From: Dryomyza anilis
Taxonomy: Eukaryota > Arthropoda > Insecta > Diptera > Dryomyzidae
DNA: 64,000 bases
Assembly (NCBI GenBank): GCA_951804985.1
Contig: OX638133.1
Span: 25,512,963 to 25,576,962, forward strand
Direction of reading: 5' to 3'
Shown here in pieces: positions 1 through 10,074 of this stretch. Under the pieces are notes generated by a model, which saw only the letters and a list, made by a program, of their open reading frames with translations, did no database searches and was not told the origin of the DNA. Position numbers and translations under genes: made by a program. How positions within the stretch are numbered: position 1 is the first letter of the stretch; every line of letters begins with the position of its first letter.

Positions 1-126
1 AAATTAAAAGTCATCTCATTTTGTAAAGCAATATTCCTTAAAAAAATTATTGCGCTCGATGAAATTATAAGTTAAATAATATTTATTTATTTTTATTACC
101 TAAATATTTGCATACTTAATAGTATT

Positions 127-336
127 AAATTCCTTCAAATCCCATTAAAATTGGTCAATAGGACAATTATTGATTTAATAGTATACAAAAAATAAATATT
201 TTCATATAAACTCAATGGCAATATCATGGTATTTTATAGTATTAATTGCATTTTCCGATTTAAATAATAGTTTATCCTATTGACTATTTTTAATAGTAAA
301 AAACTATTATTTCTATAGTATTTTTTTCTGAGTGTA
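127..336 (+). mobile_element. MITE family A, 5'-truncated copy
   Basis: The body matches the better preserved copies at 12500-12721 and 33942-34163, with the shared phrase CCCATTAAAATTGGTCAATA near the left end. The right end TTTTTTTCTGAGTGTA is intact and the left terminal repeat is missing. In complete copies the inverted ends (CACYCAGAAAAAAA) are flanked by TA, which suggests a Tc1/mariner-type non-autonomous element. Confidence 0.7.
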
Positions 337-389
337 GACATCTGCACAAGTGCAGACAATACTGTCGTCAACTCTATGCTTGAAAATCA

Positions 390-531
390 AATGAATGTGT
401 TGCTCACATCAACGAAGCACCAAGTTCTGTCAAAACAAAACACAAACAAAACATAGCTGCAGTGAATGAATGTGTTGCTCACAACAACAAAGCACTAAGT
501 ACTGTCAAAACAAAACATAGCTGTAGTGAAG
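390..531. repeat. two-copy direct repeat of about 70 bp
   Basis: The phrase ATGAATGTGTTGCTCACA begins at 391 and again at 466, each followed by AGCAC, a CTGTCAAAACAAAACA block and a TAGCTGYAGTGAA end. The words resemble pieces of the 186-bp satellite just downstream, so this may be a diverged edge of that array. Between 532 and 1009 I see only AT-rich sequence. Confidence 0.6.
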
Positions 532-1009
532 AGATCTATAAGGCTGCACAACAAAAATTCAAATACTGAAATGAACTGCTTATAACACCGAGTAATTAGT
601 GCATTTTACATTTTTCATCATTCTTACTCTAAGAAATTTACGTTAATATTGAAATATAAAAAAAAAACAATCAAATGGTATAAGAAAATCATAAAATATT
701 TTATAATAAGTTTTTTATTTATCGAACAACAATTTTTTAAATTTTTTTTTTTTTTTTTCATTATTTATTTAAGAAAAAATGTGTTGGATGTATTGCTTTT
801 TGTCGTACACTATTTTTTTGTTCTATTTTTTTGAAAAAATATTGTTTGTTTAACACATAAATACCAACAACAACATTACTGTCGTCGAACCGTCGAAGTT
901 GCAGTTTTGATGTTGTTTTCAATGTGCATCTTCTCACTCGTTTCTCATAACGCTCACTCGCTGCACTCACTGTATTCGTTGCATGTTCAGCGACAGTTTT
1001 TTCGTTTGG

Positions 1010-1915
1010 TTTGTTTTGCAAAACATTGAATGTTTTGAAAGGCTTCTTGTTTTGACAGTACTTGACATCAATGAAACAAATACTGCAGTGAAGTGAAGTC
1101 GGCGAAGAGACTTCACCATAATACTGTCGACTGTCATTTGCAAAATGCATTTAAAACTGTAGAGTGCTTCGTTTGGTTTTGTTTTATTTTATTTGGTTTT
1201 GTTTTGCAAAACATTGAATGTTTTGAATGGCTTCATGCTTTGACAGTACTTTACATCACTGAAACAAATACTGCAGTGAAGTGAAGTCGTCGAAGAGACT
1301 TCACGATAATACTGTCGACTGTCATTTGCAAAATGCATTCAAAACTGTAGAGTGCTTCGTTAGGTTTTGTTTTTTTTGTTTTTTGTTTTGCAAAACATTG
1401 AATGTTTTCGGAATGGCTTCATGTTTTGACAGTACTTGACATCAATGAAACAAATACTGCAGTGAAGTGAAGTCGGCGGAGAGACTTCACCATAGTACTG
1501 TCGACTGTCATTTGCAAAATGCATTCAAAACTGTAGAGTGCTTCGTTTGGTTTTGTTTTGTTTTGTTTTGTTTTGTTTTGCAAAACATTGAATGTTTTCG
1601 GAATGGCTTCATGTTTTGACAGTACTCGACATCAATGAAACAAATACTGCAGTGAATTCGGCGGAGAGACTTCACCATAATACTGTCGACTGTCATTTGT
1701 AAAATGCATTCAAAACTGTAGAGTGCTTCATTTGGTTTTGTTTTGTTTAATTTTGTTTTGCAAAACATTGAATGTTTTGAATGGTTTCATGTTTTGACAG
1801 TACTTGACATCAATGAAACAAATACTGCAGTGAAGTGAAGTCGGCGGAGAGATTTCTCCATAATACTGTCGACTGTCATTTGCAAAATGCATTCAAAACT
1901 GTAGAGTGCAGTAGT
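1010..1915. repeat. tandem satellite, unit about 186 bp, five copies
   Basis: The word GACAGTAC recurs at about 1054, 1242, 1428, 1618 and 1796, giving spacings of 188, 186, 190 and 178. Each unit carries GCAAAACATTGAATGTTTT, GAAACAAATACTGCAGTGAA and a variable TTTTG run. The length differences come mostly from the TTTTG run. Open frames here are by-products of the repeat. Confidence 0.9.
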
Positions 1916-1918
1916 GCA

Positions 1919-2095
1919 TATTGGAATGGAATAAATTATTATTTTAATGGGTAAATGCCATTAAATACTACAAAATATTATTAAATGCTATTTAATTGTG
2001 TTTGTATTCATATGAAAAATATTCATTTTTTTAAATACTTTTGTATCAATTACTGTCCTATTGACCAATTTGAATAGGCATTTTTTCTGAGTGTA
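1919..2095 (-). mobile_element. MITE family A, diverged copy in reverse orientation
   Basis: Reads as the reverse of the family A body (TGTCCTATTGACCAATTTGAAT near its right side) and ends in TTTTTTCTGAGTGTA. The left end is not clear. The stretch 2096-2394 is AT-rich and holds nothing I recognise. Confidence 0.55.
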
Positions 2096-2394
2096 TGTAA
2101 TAATACATAACGTATTTCATTTATATTTAAATAAAAAATTATTTTAATTTAAAAAGGAAGACTACAGGTGAAAATGTGTCGAACAATATTTAAATATATT
2201 ACTTTATTTATTTAATTTTTCACCCAATGTAGTAAACACAAATACGTAAATTTTAAACGTTAATAAAATTCACATTTTTAATACAGTTGATTTTAGGTAT
2301 ATATAAATATATATAAAAAAAATATGTATGTAATCATCAAAAAAAAAATTATATTAAAATTGTCAATTTTAAATAAATACAATTTCATTTTTAC

Positions 2395-2561
2395 GAGTCG
2401 TAATTATTAAAATTTACTACCGAAATTCGAATTCGTATATTTTTCCATCATGAAATGGCAAACCTTACTGAAGAGAAATGTCAAAAGAGCGACAAGAAAT
2501 ATAGCGTCGTTTGCTGTCCCTGTCGCTCTACTTTTGTAGCGTCCCTGTTGAAAAACCTTTT
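2395..2561 (-). mobile_element. mariner-derived half foldback
   Basis: Matches the transposase N-terminal end and outer terminal sequence of the mariner at 3577-4837, ending in GTAGCGTCCCTGTTGAAAAA. The left part is the same inner segment found in the 6241-6487 foldback, so this looks like one arm of such an element. 2562-2945 holds no recognisable gene; it repeats words such as CAACATGTTG. Confidence 0.65.
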
Positions 2562-2949
2562 ATATAATGGTTTTCGAAAGGTGCGTCAAAAGAAATTTTC
2601 AAATTAATAACGATTTTCGAATATAAAATAAAAAATATTTAACATATTGATGGTAAGTTTGACCCGCACAATTTTTTTCGTAAATTTCATTTGATTTACG
2701 ATTTTTTTAAATTGAAATTGTTGAGAACTGTTAATTTTTTAAACTATCTAATATTTTCTCTCTTTGGGAACAGATGCTGTATCAACATTTGCAAATTGGT
2801 TGCAACATGATTTGTTAAATTTGTGCCTGGCCTGCAACATTTATTGCTGCAAGCTCTTTGGCAACACATGTTGAGTTGCCATCAAATGTAGCATAATAAA
2901 CATGCGGGAGTTGTTACCAGCATCAAACATGTTGTGTTTGCAACACTTC

Positions 2950-3140
2950 GAAAAAAAATCCTATTAAAATTGGTCAATAGGACAGTTATTAATTTAATAG
3001 TATACAAAAAATAAATATTTTTATATAAACACAAAAATAATTTTATAGTATTTAATAGTATTTTGTTACATTTAATGGCATTAACCCATTAAAATAATAA
3101 TTTATACTATTGACTAATTTTAAGACCAAAAAAACTATTG
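2950..3140 (+). mobile_element. MITE family A, diverged copy
   Basis: Contains CTATTAAAATTGGTCAATAG and the following TTAATAGTATACAAAAAATAAATA block of the family. Both terminal repeats are decayed. 3141-3576 is AT-rich with no gene seen. Confidence 0.6.
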
Positions 3141-3576
3141 AAATTTTTAACAATTTTGTAAAATGAAATTAAAAATTGATTATTAAAAGAAATGCTTAGC
3201 AAAATTAATACCGTAAAAAATCGTTAATGAAGTAGGTAGATATTTTCAAAATTATCGCTTAAAAAACATAAAAATAGATAATACAGATAAATAAAAATAT
3301 AATATAAAAATAATTTAAAATATCAATAAATTAACTACACTCAGTAGAAAGTGTCCCATTAAGTACTTAATGGTACGACCATTAATCTTATGGTTCATGA
3401 ATTAATAGTTTTTTCTTTTTGAATCAAAAGTTTTCTAATTCATTTGATAGTGTTCGAAAAATTCAGTACCATAAATCTAAATATTTCAATATTATTATTT
3501 TTAAATGAATAAATACTATTGTTTTAATGGTTTCCTTCTAGAATAATAAACGTGGCATAAAAAACATAAACACGAA

Positions 3577-4837
3577 TAAAGGATTTTTCAATAAGAGCGC
3601 TACAAAAGTTTTTTTTAATAAGGTTTTAGATATCAATGAAATTCTTTATTCCTGTAAAAGTACGTTCGATGTCATTATGTATGAAACTCGATTTCTATTG
3701 CATGTCCACCACGGGCACGCTTGCAGAAGTCCAGACGCTGAACCCAATTTTCGACGGTTTTCAAGCATAGATCGGCCGATACTGCTGCAATTTCACGTTC
3801 GATATTCGTACGAAGTTCATCAATCGTCGCTGGCTTGTTGGCATAGACCATAGACTTGCCGTAGCCCCACAGGAAATAGTCTAACGGCGTCAAATCGCAC
3901 GACCGAGGCGGCCAATCGGCTGGACCATTTCGTGAGATAACACGATCTCCAAACTTGGTTTCCAATAAATTGATTGTGGCATTCGCTGTGTGGTTTGTGG
4001 CGCCGTCCTGTTGGTACCACATGTCCTCCAAGTCCATATCATCCAATTGGGGCCAAAAATATTCGGTTATCATTGAACGGTATCACGGAAGAAGTACGGC
4101 CCAATGACGCCGCCGGCCCATAAACCGCACCAAACCGTAATCTTTTCGGGATGCAATGATGACTCATGGAGTACGTGTGGATTGCTGTCTGACCAATAAC
4201 GCATATTTTGTTTATTGACGAAGCCATTCAGCCAGAAATGAGCCTCATCGCTGAAGATGATTTTTCGATGAAAATCCGAATCATTTTCAAGTTGTTGCTC
4301 AGCCCAATTCACGAACATACGACGCTTCTGGTGGTCAAGCGGCTTCAGTTCTTGCGTCAATTTGATTTTGTAAGGATGTAGGCCAAGATCTTTTCGCAAA
4401 ATTCGCCACAAGGACGTCACAGAGATGCCCAATGCTTGAGAACGACGTGGGAGAGACACATTTGGGCTTTCTACAACTGAAGCCTCAGCGGTAGCAATAT
4501 TCTCGACACTACGGACACTTCTTTGTCTCCCTGGCACGGGAACATTTTGTACTGTGTCTGTGAATTCAAATTTTTCCACTAGACGCTGAATTGTTGATCT
4601 GCTAGGACGATTATGACGACCATAAATTGGACGTAGCGCTCTTAACGTTGAGACCACTGACTCCGAATTTCGGTAGTAAATTTTAATAATTTTTACTCGT
4701 TGTTGGCTCGTATATCTTTTTATCATGAAATGGCAAACCTTACTGAAAACAAATGTCAAAAGAGCGGCAAGAAATATGGCGTCGTTTGCTGTCCCTGTCG
4801 CTCTACTTTTGTAGCGTGCCATTTGAAAAAACCTTTA
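3577..4837 (-). mobile_element. mariner-like element, defective
   Basis: The ends are inverted relatives of each other (AAGGATTTTTCAATAAGAGC on the left, GTAGCG...GAAAAAACCTT on the right) and are flanked by TA on both sides, as expected for Tc1/mariner insertion. The interior encodes a transposase on the - strand, broken by a frameshift and small deletion. Several short palindromic derivatives in the window (2395, 6241, 24278) share its ends. Confidence 0.85.
3675..4822 (-). pseudogene. mariner-family transposase, frameshifted
   Basis: Two - strand reading frames make one transposase. The first (4822 down to 4070, 250 codons) has an N-terminal helix-turn-helix region and the first catalytic Asp in FSDEAHFW. 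The second (4073 down to 3675) has the second Asp in YQQDGA and the third in CDLTPLDYFLW. By my count 36 residues lie between the second and third Asp, longer than the 34 of classical mariner, so this belongs to a neighbouring ITm clade that I do not name. The frames meet at 4070-4073 right after FFRD, where related proteins have roughly 15-20 more residues; the element has therefore lost a few dozen bases and its frame. It cannot make active enzyme as it stands. The N-terminal extension before the first HTH comes from reading into the terminal repeat and is probably not native protein. Confidence 0.85.
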
Positions 4838-4873
4838 TAAACATGCGTGTTTGTCTTTGCTCAAAATGGTCGC

Positions 4874-5059
4874 ATGCATTTTTTTGTAATAATCCACATA
4901 ATTAATCGCGACATTGGTAAGGACTAAATGTATTTAATGTAAATTCCTATATTTAACTATTTTCTATTTATTACAGATAATAAATCGGACTTCTACGACG
5001 GAATGCAGATTCAAGTATTGGAAACCGAAGCGAACATTGAATGTGCTATAACCTTTTGA
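4874..5059 (+). CDS. possible 3' end of an unrecognised gene (two short exons)
   Basis: A reading frame runs through 4874-4916, a clean donor (G|GTAAGG), a 60-bp AT-rich intron with TTATTACAG, and resumes at 4977 to a TGA at 5057-5059. An AATAAA follows at 5112-5117, about 55 bp after the stop. The joined frame gives 41 residues from the ATG at 4874 and stays open upstream to the mariner border at 4838. The second exon has ordinary codon use (DFYDGMQIQVLETEANIE), unlike the AT-rich surroundings. I do not recognise the protein. It could be the tail of a gene whose front was lost or split by the mariner, or chance. The intron size and the downstream AATAAA argue for a real gene end. Confidence 0.3.
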
Positions 5060-5329
5060 AGTGTCCATTTATGTGTGTGATTTTTTAAATTCAGTTTCGA
5101 CATTTAATTAAAATAAATTATACAGTAAATTAACTAAAATCCACTTTTGTTTTAATAAATTATTAGAATAATGTAATTCGACTTATATACTATCGATACT
5201 ATAAAATTAATAATACGTATCATTAAAAATTTATAGGTTTTGCTTATTGTAATTAAAGGAGCACATTATAAAATTTATGGTGCAACAAAATATTGTATTA
5301 ACTGTTCCAATATTACTGAATTAATGGGA

Positions 5330-5417
5330 CGCATCCTATTGACCAATTTTAATAGTATAAATTATAGTTTTTCTATTGAAATACTATTAATTTACCATGT
5401 TTTTTTTTCTGGGTGTA
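5330..5417 (+). mobile_element. MITE family A, right-end fragment
   Basis: Contains CTATTGACCAATTTTAATAG and ends TTTTTTTCTGGGTGTA at 5417, the family A terminus. The left end cannot be placed. Confidence 0.5.
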
Positions 5418-5583
5418 CATAGAAAAGTTAATAATTACTCCAATGTTGCTGTATACTTGAATAAATTTACATTTACAGCCAAAACAACCAATCAGAATTT
5501 ATGATGGACTCATGTTTCAAACATCAGCACCTTAATTGGCACATCAACATGACGTATGAGCAACATCATTTTACGTAATGTTA

Positions 5584-5839
5584 TCATTGCGTTAATAATG
5601 AATTCGCATTGTGCATTAATTCGTGCGGAACGAACAACGAACGCCTGCTCGGCTTCCAACTACCTGGATTTTGTGTTGTATGTGTGCAGTATCCGATATC
5701 CGATGTGCATGGACGGCAATATCTAGATGGAGCCACACGCACCGCCAGCCATTTACGTTGTCGTGGCTGTCGTGACAATAATGCTGATAATACAACAAAG
5801 TCACGGATCAGGCAGAGCATCAATTTGGTGCGTGTTTAA
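5584..5839. other. unassigned higher-GC island
   Basis: About 250 bp with clearly higher GC and complexity than the flanks. Frames are open on both strands. On the - strand an ATG at 5823 starts a 79-codon frame containing a CAG|GTAGTT-like donor near 5664, so it might be a first exon. No homology or motif is recognised and no partner exon is seen. 5840-6240 shows nothing further. Confidence 0.25.
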
Positions 5840-6240
5840 AATCGCCGTTTACCGTGTGGTATTAGATCTAAAACCGTTTTAAATAATCATTTAAAGTGTT
5901 GTCAGTAGTCAGTTATTTTCAAGTGTTGATATTTAGTACACCGAAAAATTGTGTATTAAAAAAAAGAAAAAATGTCATTAAAATAAACACATATCGCTCA
6001 TTTACTACAAATGTGGCATAACTCAAAAACGCAGTTTAATGATGCAGAATTATCTGTTATATTATGTTTCATCTTGTGTTAAAAATTCGTATTCATATCT
6101 TGTATACTCACCGCTTGAGAAGAGATTATGCAGTTACCTCATTTCATATGTCTCATATATTTCATATGAAAGGTGAAAGTCAATTGAAAACTTTAAACGC
6201 AAAACTGCAAAATCGCTCTATTTGAGTTATGTCACTCTTG

Positions 6241-6487
6241 TAAAGGGTTTTTCAATAAGAGCGCTACAAAAGTTTTTTTTGAAGGGGTTTTCAACAGGGA
6301 CAGCAAACGACGCCATATTTCTTGCCGCTTTTTTGACATTTCTCTTCAATAAGATTTGCCATTTCATGATGGAAAGATATACGAGCCAACAACGAGTCGA
6401 AATTATTAAAATTTACTACCGAAATTCGAATTCGTATATCTTTCCATCAGTCTACTTTTGTAGCGTCCCTGTTAAAAAACCCTTTAT
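6241..6487. mobile_element. mariner-derived foldback MITE
   Basis: Both ends are the mariner terminal sequence (AAAGGGTTTTTCAATAAGAG on the left, GTAGCGTCCCTGTTAAAAAA on the right) in inverted orientation, flanked by TA. The inside is two opposed copies of the first part of the transposase region with no catalytic domain. The long frame over it is a by-product. Confidence 0.75.
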
Positions 6488-6488
6488 G

Positions 6489-7072
6489 CCCGTTATTTTA
6501 ACGATTAGATATCTATTGGTGTTCATACCTAGAAGATATCTTTACCTACTAGGTATATATCTTTCGGTAATTTTAACTGTTTTTTTACCTACGCGTTTCT
6601 CCCCAAGAGGATTTTTCTAAAATATGGCATCACTTGCATTTGACTTTTTATATATTGACAAATTTGTTATAAAATTAACTTTAAAATTTTAAAAATTCAA
6701 TAAAAGCGGCAATAATTTTAAAGCAAATTAATAAAATTTGAATTTTCAGCGAATTGTGAAAATTGGAGGACAAGAAAACGTGCCAATTTGAATATTCCCT
6801 AAACGTTTTGTTTTGAAACATCTTTTTGCAAATAAAAAAATCAAAATTTGTGCGTGAAACAGTTCATATTTTTGACATCAACAAATATACAAATATATTT
6901 GACATTTTGTTTGAATTTTATTTACCTTATAGATAACTATAGGAAATCGACCGTGTCAGATACACTACAAATTGCCGACTAGATATGGTGTATAAAGTGT
7001 TGAAATTGCTAAATTTGATTTACACGATAGATATCTATGCACAGCTAGATATCTAGTTGTTAAAATTACGGG
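6489..7072. mobile_element. 584-bp element with 27-bp terminal inverted repeats
   Basis: The left end CCCGTTATTTTAACGATTAG continues to ATATCTA and is mirrored at the right end by TAGATATCTAGTTGTTAAAA continuing to TTACGGG. The interior is AT-rich with no coding capacity. Superfamily unknown; it abuts the mariner MITE. Confidence 0.6.
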
Positions 7073-7372
7073 TAATAAATAAAATAGTGATGTAATGACA
7101 TTTATTGTTTGTTTTCAAAGCACCTATCGATCTGTATCATTAATTATAAATATTTTGCCAAACATTGTTTCCTACAAATCGCAAATTAATGTTTGGCAAA
7201 ATATTTTTAATTAATAATGCAGATCGATAGGTGCTTTGAAAACAAACAATAAATTCCTTTAGACCAATATTTTATTTTATATAAATAAAAAGTTATCGCA
7301 AAAAAACGAAAATATTCGCCCTTTTGGCATGACAAGATTTTCAATTTTTCAAATTCGCCCTTTTGGTTTTGT
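7073..7372. mobile_element. foldback element E, copy 1
   Basis: Central inverted arms (TTTGTTTTCAAAGCACCTAT at about 7109 and its reverse complement near 7228-7247, extended by AAACATT/AATGTTTGG). The right outer arm runs to AATTCGCCCTTTTGG at about 7369. A second copy lies at 55440-55800 in the Git intron. 7373-7737 has no recognisable feature. Confidence 0.7.
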
Positions 7373-7737
7373 CTTTTGTTGCTAGATATATCCAATTTAT
7401 TCATCATTTGTGTTTCATATTGCATATTCATTTTCATAATGCACAATTCATGCCAGTTGTAAAAAACCAGGTCGTATGTTCTTTGAGTGAAAAAGAAGTA
7501 ATTTTAATTTTGAAATATATGTCTAATTTAACAGCCAAAAAAATTGTTTTTTCCATTGTTTTTTTTTTAATGTTCCTTTCCTTTCTAATGTTCCTTTCCC
7601 ATTGACTTATTATATTTTCAAAAGCGATATTTTTCACTTTTTCCGCATCATTTGTATTTGTTTTCCCATCTCCATCAACGAAGAGCTTCGAGAAGTACTG
7701 AGTACGATAAATTTTAAAAATTAGTGCAAGATACATG

Positions 7738-9512
7738 GCAAATAAAATAATAAAATAATAAAATAATAAAATAATAAAATAATAAAATAATAAAATAATA
7801 AAATAATAAAATAATAAAATAATAAAATAATAAAATAATAAAATAATAAAATAATAAAATAATAAAATAATAAAATAATAAAATAATAAAATAATAAAAT
7901 AATAAAATAATAAAATAATAAAATAATAAAATAATAAAATAATAAAATAATAAAATAATAAAATAATAAAATAATAAAATAATAAAATAATAAAATAATA
8001 AAATAATAAAGTAATAAAATAATAAAATAATAAAATAATAAAATAATAAAATAATAAAATAATAAAATAATAAAATAATAAAATAATAAAATAATAAAAT
8101 AATAAAATAATAAAATAATAAAATAATAAAATAATAAAATAATAAAATAATAAAATAATAAAATAATAAAATAATAAAATAATAAAATAATAAAATAATA
8201 AAATAATAAAATAATAAAATAATAAAATAATAAAATAATAAAATAATAAAATAATAAAATAATAAAATAATAAAATAATAAAATAATAAAATAATAAAAT
8301 AATAAAATAATAAAATAATAAAATAATAAAATAATAAAATAATAAAATAATAAAATAATAAAATAATAAAATAATAAAATAATAAAATAATAAAATAATA
8401 AAATAATAAAATAATAAAATAATAAAATAATAAAATAATAAAATAATAAAATAATAAAATAATAAAATAATAAAATAATAAAATAATAAAATAATAAAAT
8501 AATAAAATAATAAAATAATAAAATAATAAAATAATAAAATAATAAAATAATAAAATAATAAAATAATAAAATAATAAAATAATAAAATAATAAAATAATA
8601 AAATAATAAAATAATAAAATAATAAAATAATAAAATAATAAAATAATAAAATAATAAAATAATAAAATAATAAAATAATAAAATAATAAAATAATAAAAT
8701 AATAAAATAATAAAATAATAAAATAATAAAATAATAAAATAATAAAATAATAAAATAATAAAATAATAAAATAATAAAATAATAAAATAATAAAATAATA
8801 AAATAATAAAATAATAAAATAATAAAATAATAAAATAATAAAATAATAAAATAATAAAATAATAAAATAATAAAATAATAAAATAATAAAATAATAAAAT
8901 AATAAAATAATAAAATAATAAAATAATAAAATAATAAAATAATAAAATAATAAAATAATAAAATAATAAAATAATAAAATAATAAAATAATAAAATAATA
9001 AAATAATAAAATAATAAAATAATAAAATAATAAAATAATAAAATAATAAAATAATAAAATAATAAAATAATAAAATAATAAAATAATAAAATAATAAAAT
9101 AATAAAATAATAAAATAATAAAATAATAAAATAATAAAATAATAAAATAATAAAATAATAAAATAATAAAATAATAAAATAATAAAATAATAAAATAATA
9201 AAATAATAAAATAATAAAATAATAAAATAATAAAATAATAAAATAATAAAATAATAAAATAATAAAATAATAAAATAATAAAATAATAAAATAATAAAAT
9301 AATAAAATAATAAAATAATAAAATAATAAAATAATAAAATAATAAAATAATAAAATAATAAAATAATAAAATAATAAAATAATAAAATAATAAAATAATA
9401 AAATAATAAAATAATAAAATAATAAAATAATAAAATAATAAAATAATACAATAATAAAATAATAAAATAATAAAATAATAAAATAATAAAATAATAAAAT
9501 AATTAAAATAAT
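7738..9512. repeat. (AAAATAAT)n microsatellite array, about 220 units
   Basis: An 8-bp unit repeats for about 1.77 kb with almost no change: I see one A-to-G at about 8011, one A-to-C at about 9449, and a T insertion at about 9503. The - strand contains only T-rich codons and no stops, so it reads as an open FYYFIILL-type repeat in all three frames. That is not a gene. Array length in an assembly may be inexact. Confidence 0.97.
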
Positions 9513-9585
9513 ACCGGTAGCTTAAGCCATATCCGGTGGGGATCTTATAACAATCATAACATGGTATCAGCAATTATTTTAGTCA

Positions 9586-9699
9586 GGTCTGTTATTAATA
9601 ATAATAATATAATAGTTTGGCGCTACAGTCCTGTATAGAACTTCGGCCGAGCTCTATCACCATTTTGAGCTGTGCGTTCTATATTTGTACTCAAAGTGG
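9586..9699 (-). mobile_element. tRNA-derived SINE, 3' tail fragment
   Basis: Reverse complement of the tail seen at 57330-57412: TTTGAGTACAAATATA, then a CAGCTCAAAATGG block, CTCGGCC and GACTGTAGCGCCAAACTA, followed by an ATT-rich tail. The tRNA-like head is absent. 9700-10010 holds no other feature except the start of the lipase A upstream region. Confidence 0.7.
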
Positions 9700-10016
9700 T
9701 CAAAGGTCTGTTATTACTATAATAAAAATCAGAGAAAAGCTAAATATTTAAATATAAATGCGATTAAATACATACGATCATAAATCGCGGTACAATGTGA
9801 TAAATTAATTATTTGCCCAATATAAATCAGAAGAAATTCGCAAAGGCGAGTGCCTAAAACAAACCGACCAATCGATAAGCTATCGGCAGCGAATATCAGA
9901 TGTTGATATATGAATTATATTGGTTAAGAATGTTTTCAAATCGTACAAGGGGGTATTTGTGAATGAGGGATTAACGCAAAACTACGTGAAAAATAAACTT
10001 AGTGATAGACGCGCCA

Positions 10017-10050
10017 TATAAAAGGCGAACGGTCGAACAATGCGCAGACA
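10017..10050 (+). promoter_or_regulatory. lipase A core promoter (TATA box)
   Basis: TATAAAAGG at 10017-10025 lies about 30 bp before an initiator-like ACAGTC at 10048-10053 and 58 bp before the ATG. Spacing fits a strong TATA-driven insect promoter with a 5' leader of about 25 nt. Confidence 0.7.
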
Positions 10051-10074
10051 GTCTTCTTTGATTAGCATTCGACA

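Noticed and set aside
3820..4227. Other - strand frames over the mariner
   Set aside because: Shadows of the transposase frames with no recognisable domain.
7714..9573. Long - strand open frames of up to 619 codons (FYYFIILL repeats)
   Set aside because: They are a product of the stop-free 8-bp microsatellite and are open in all three - strand frames.
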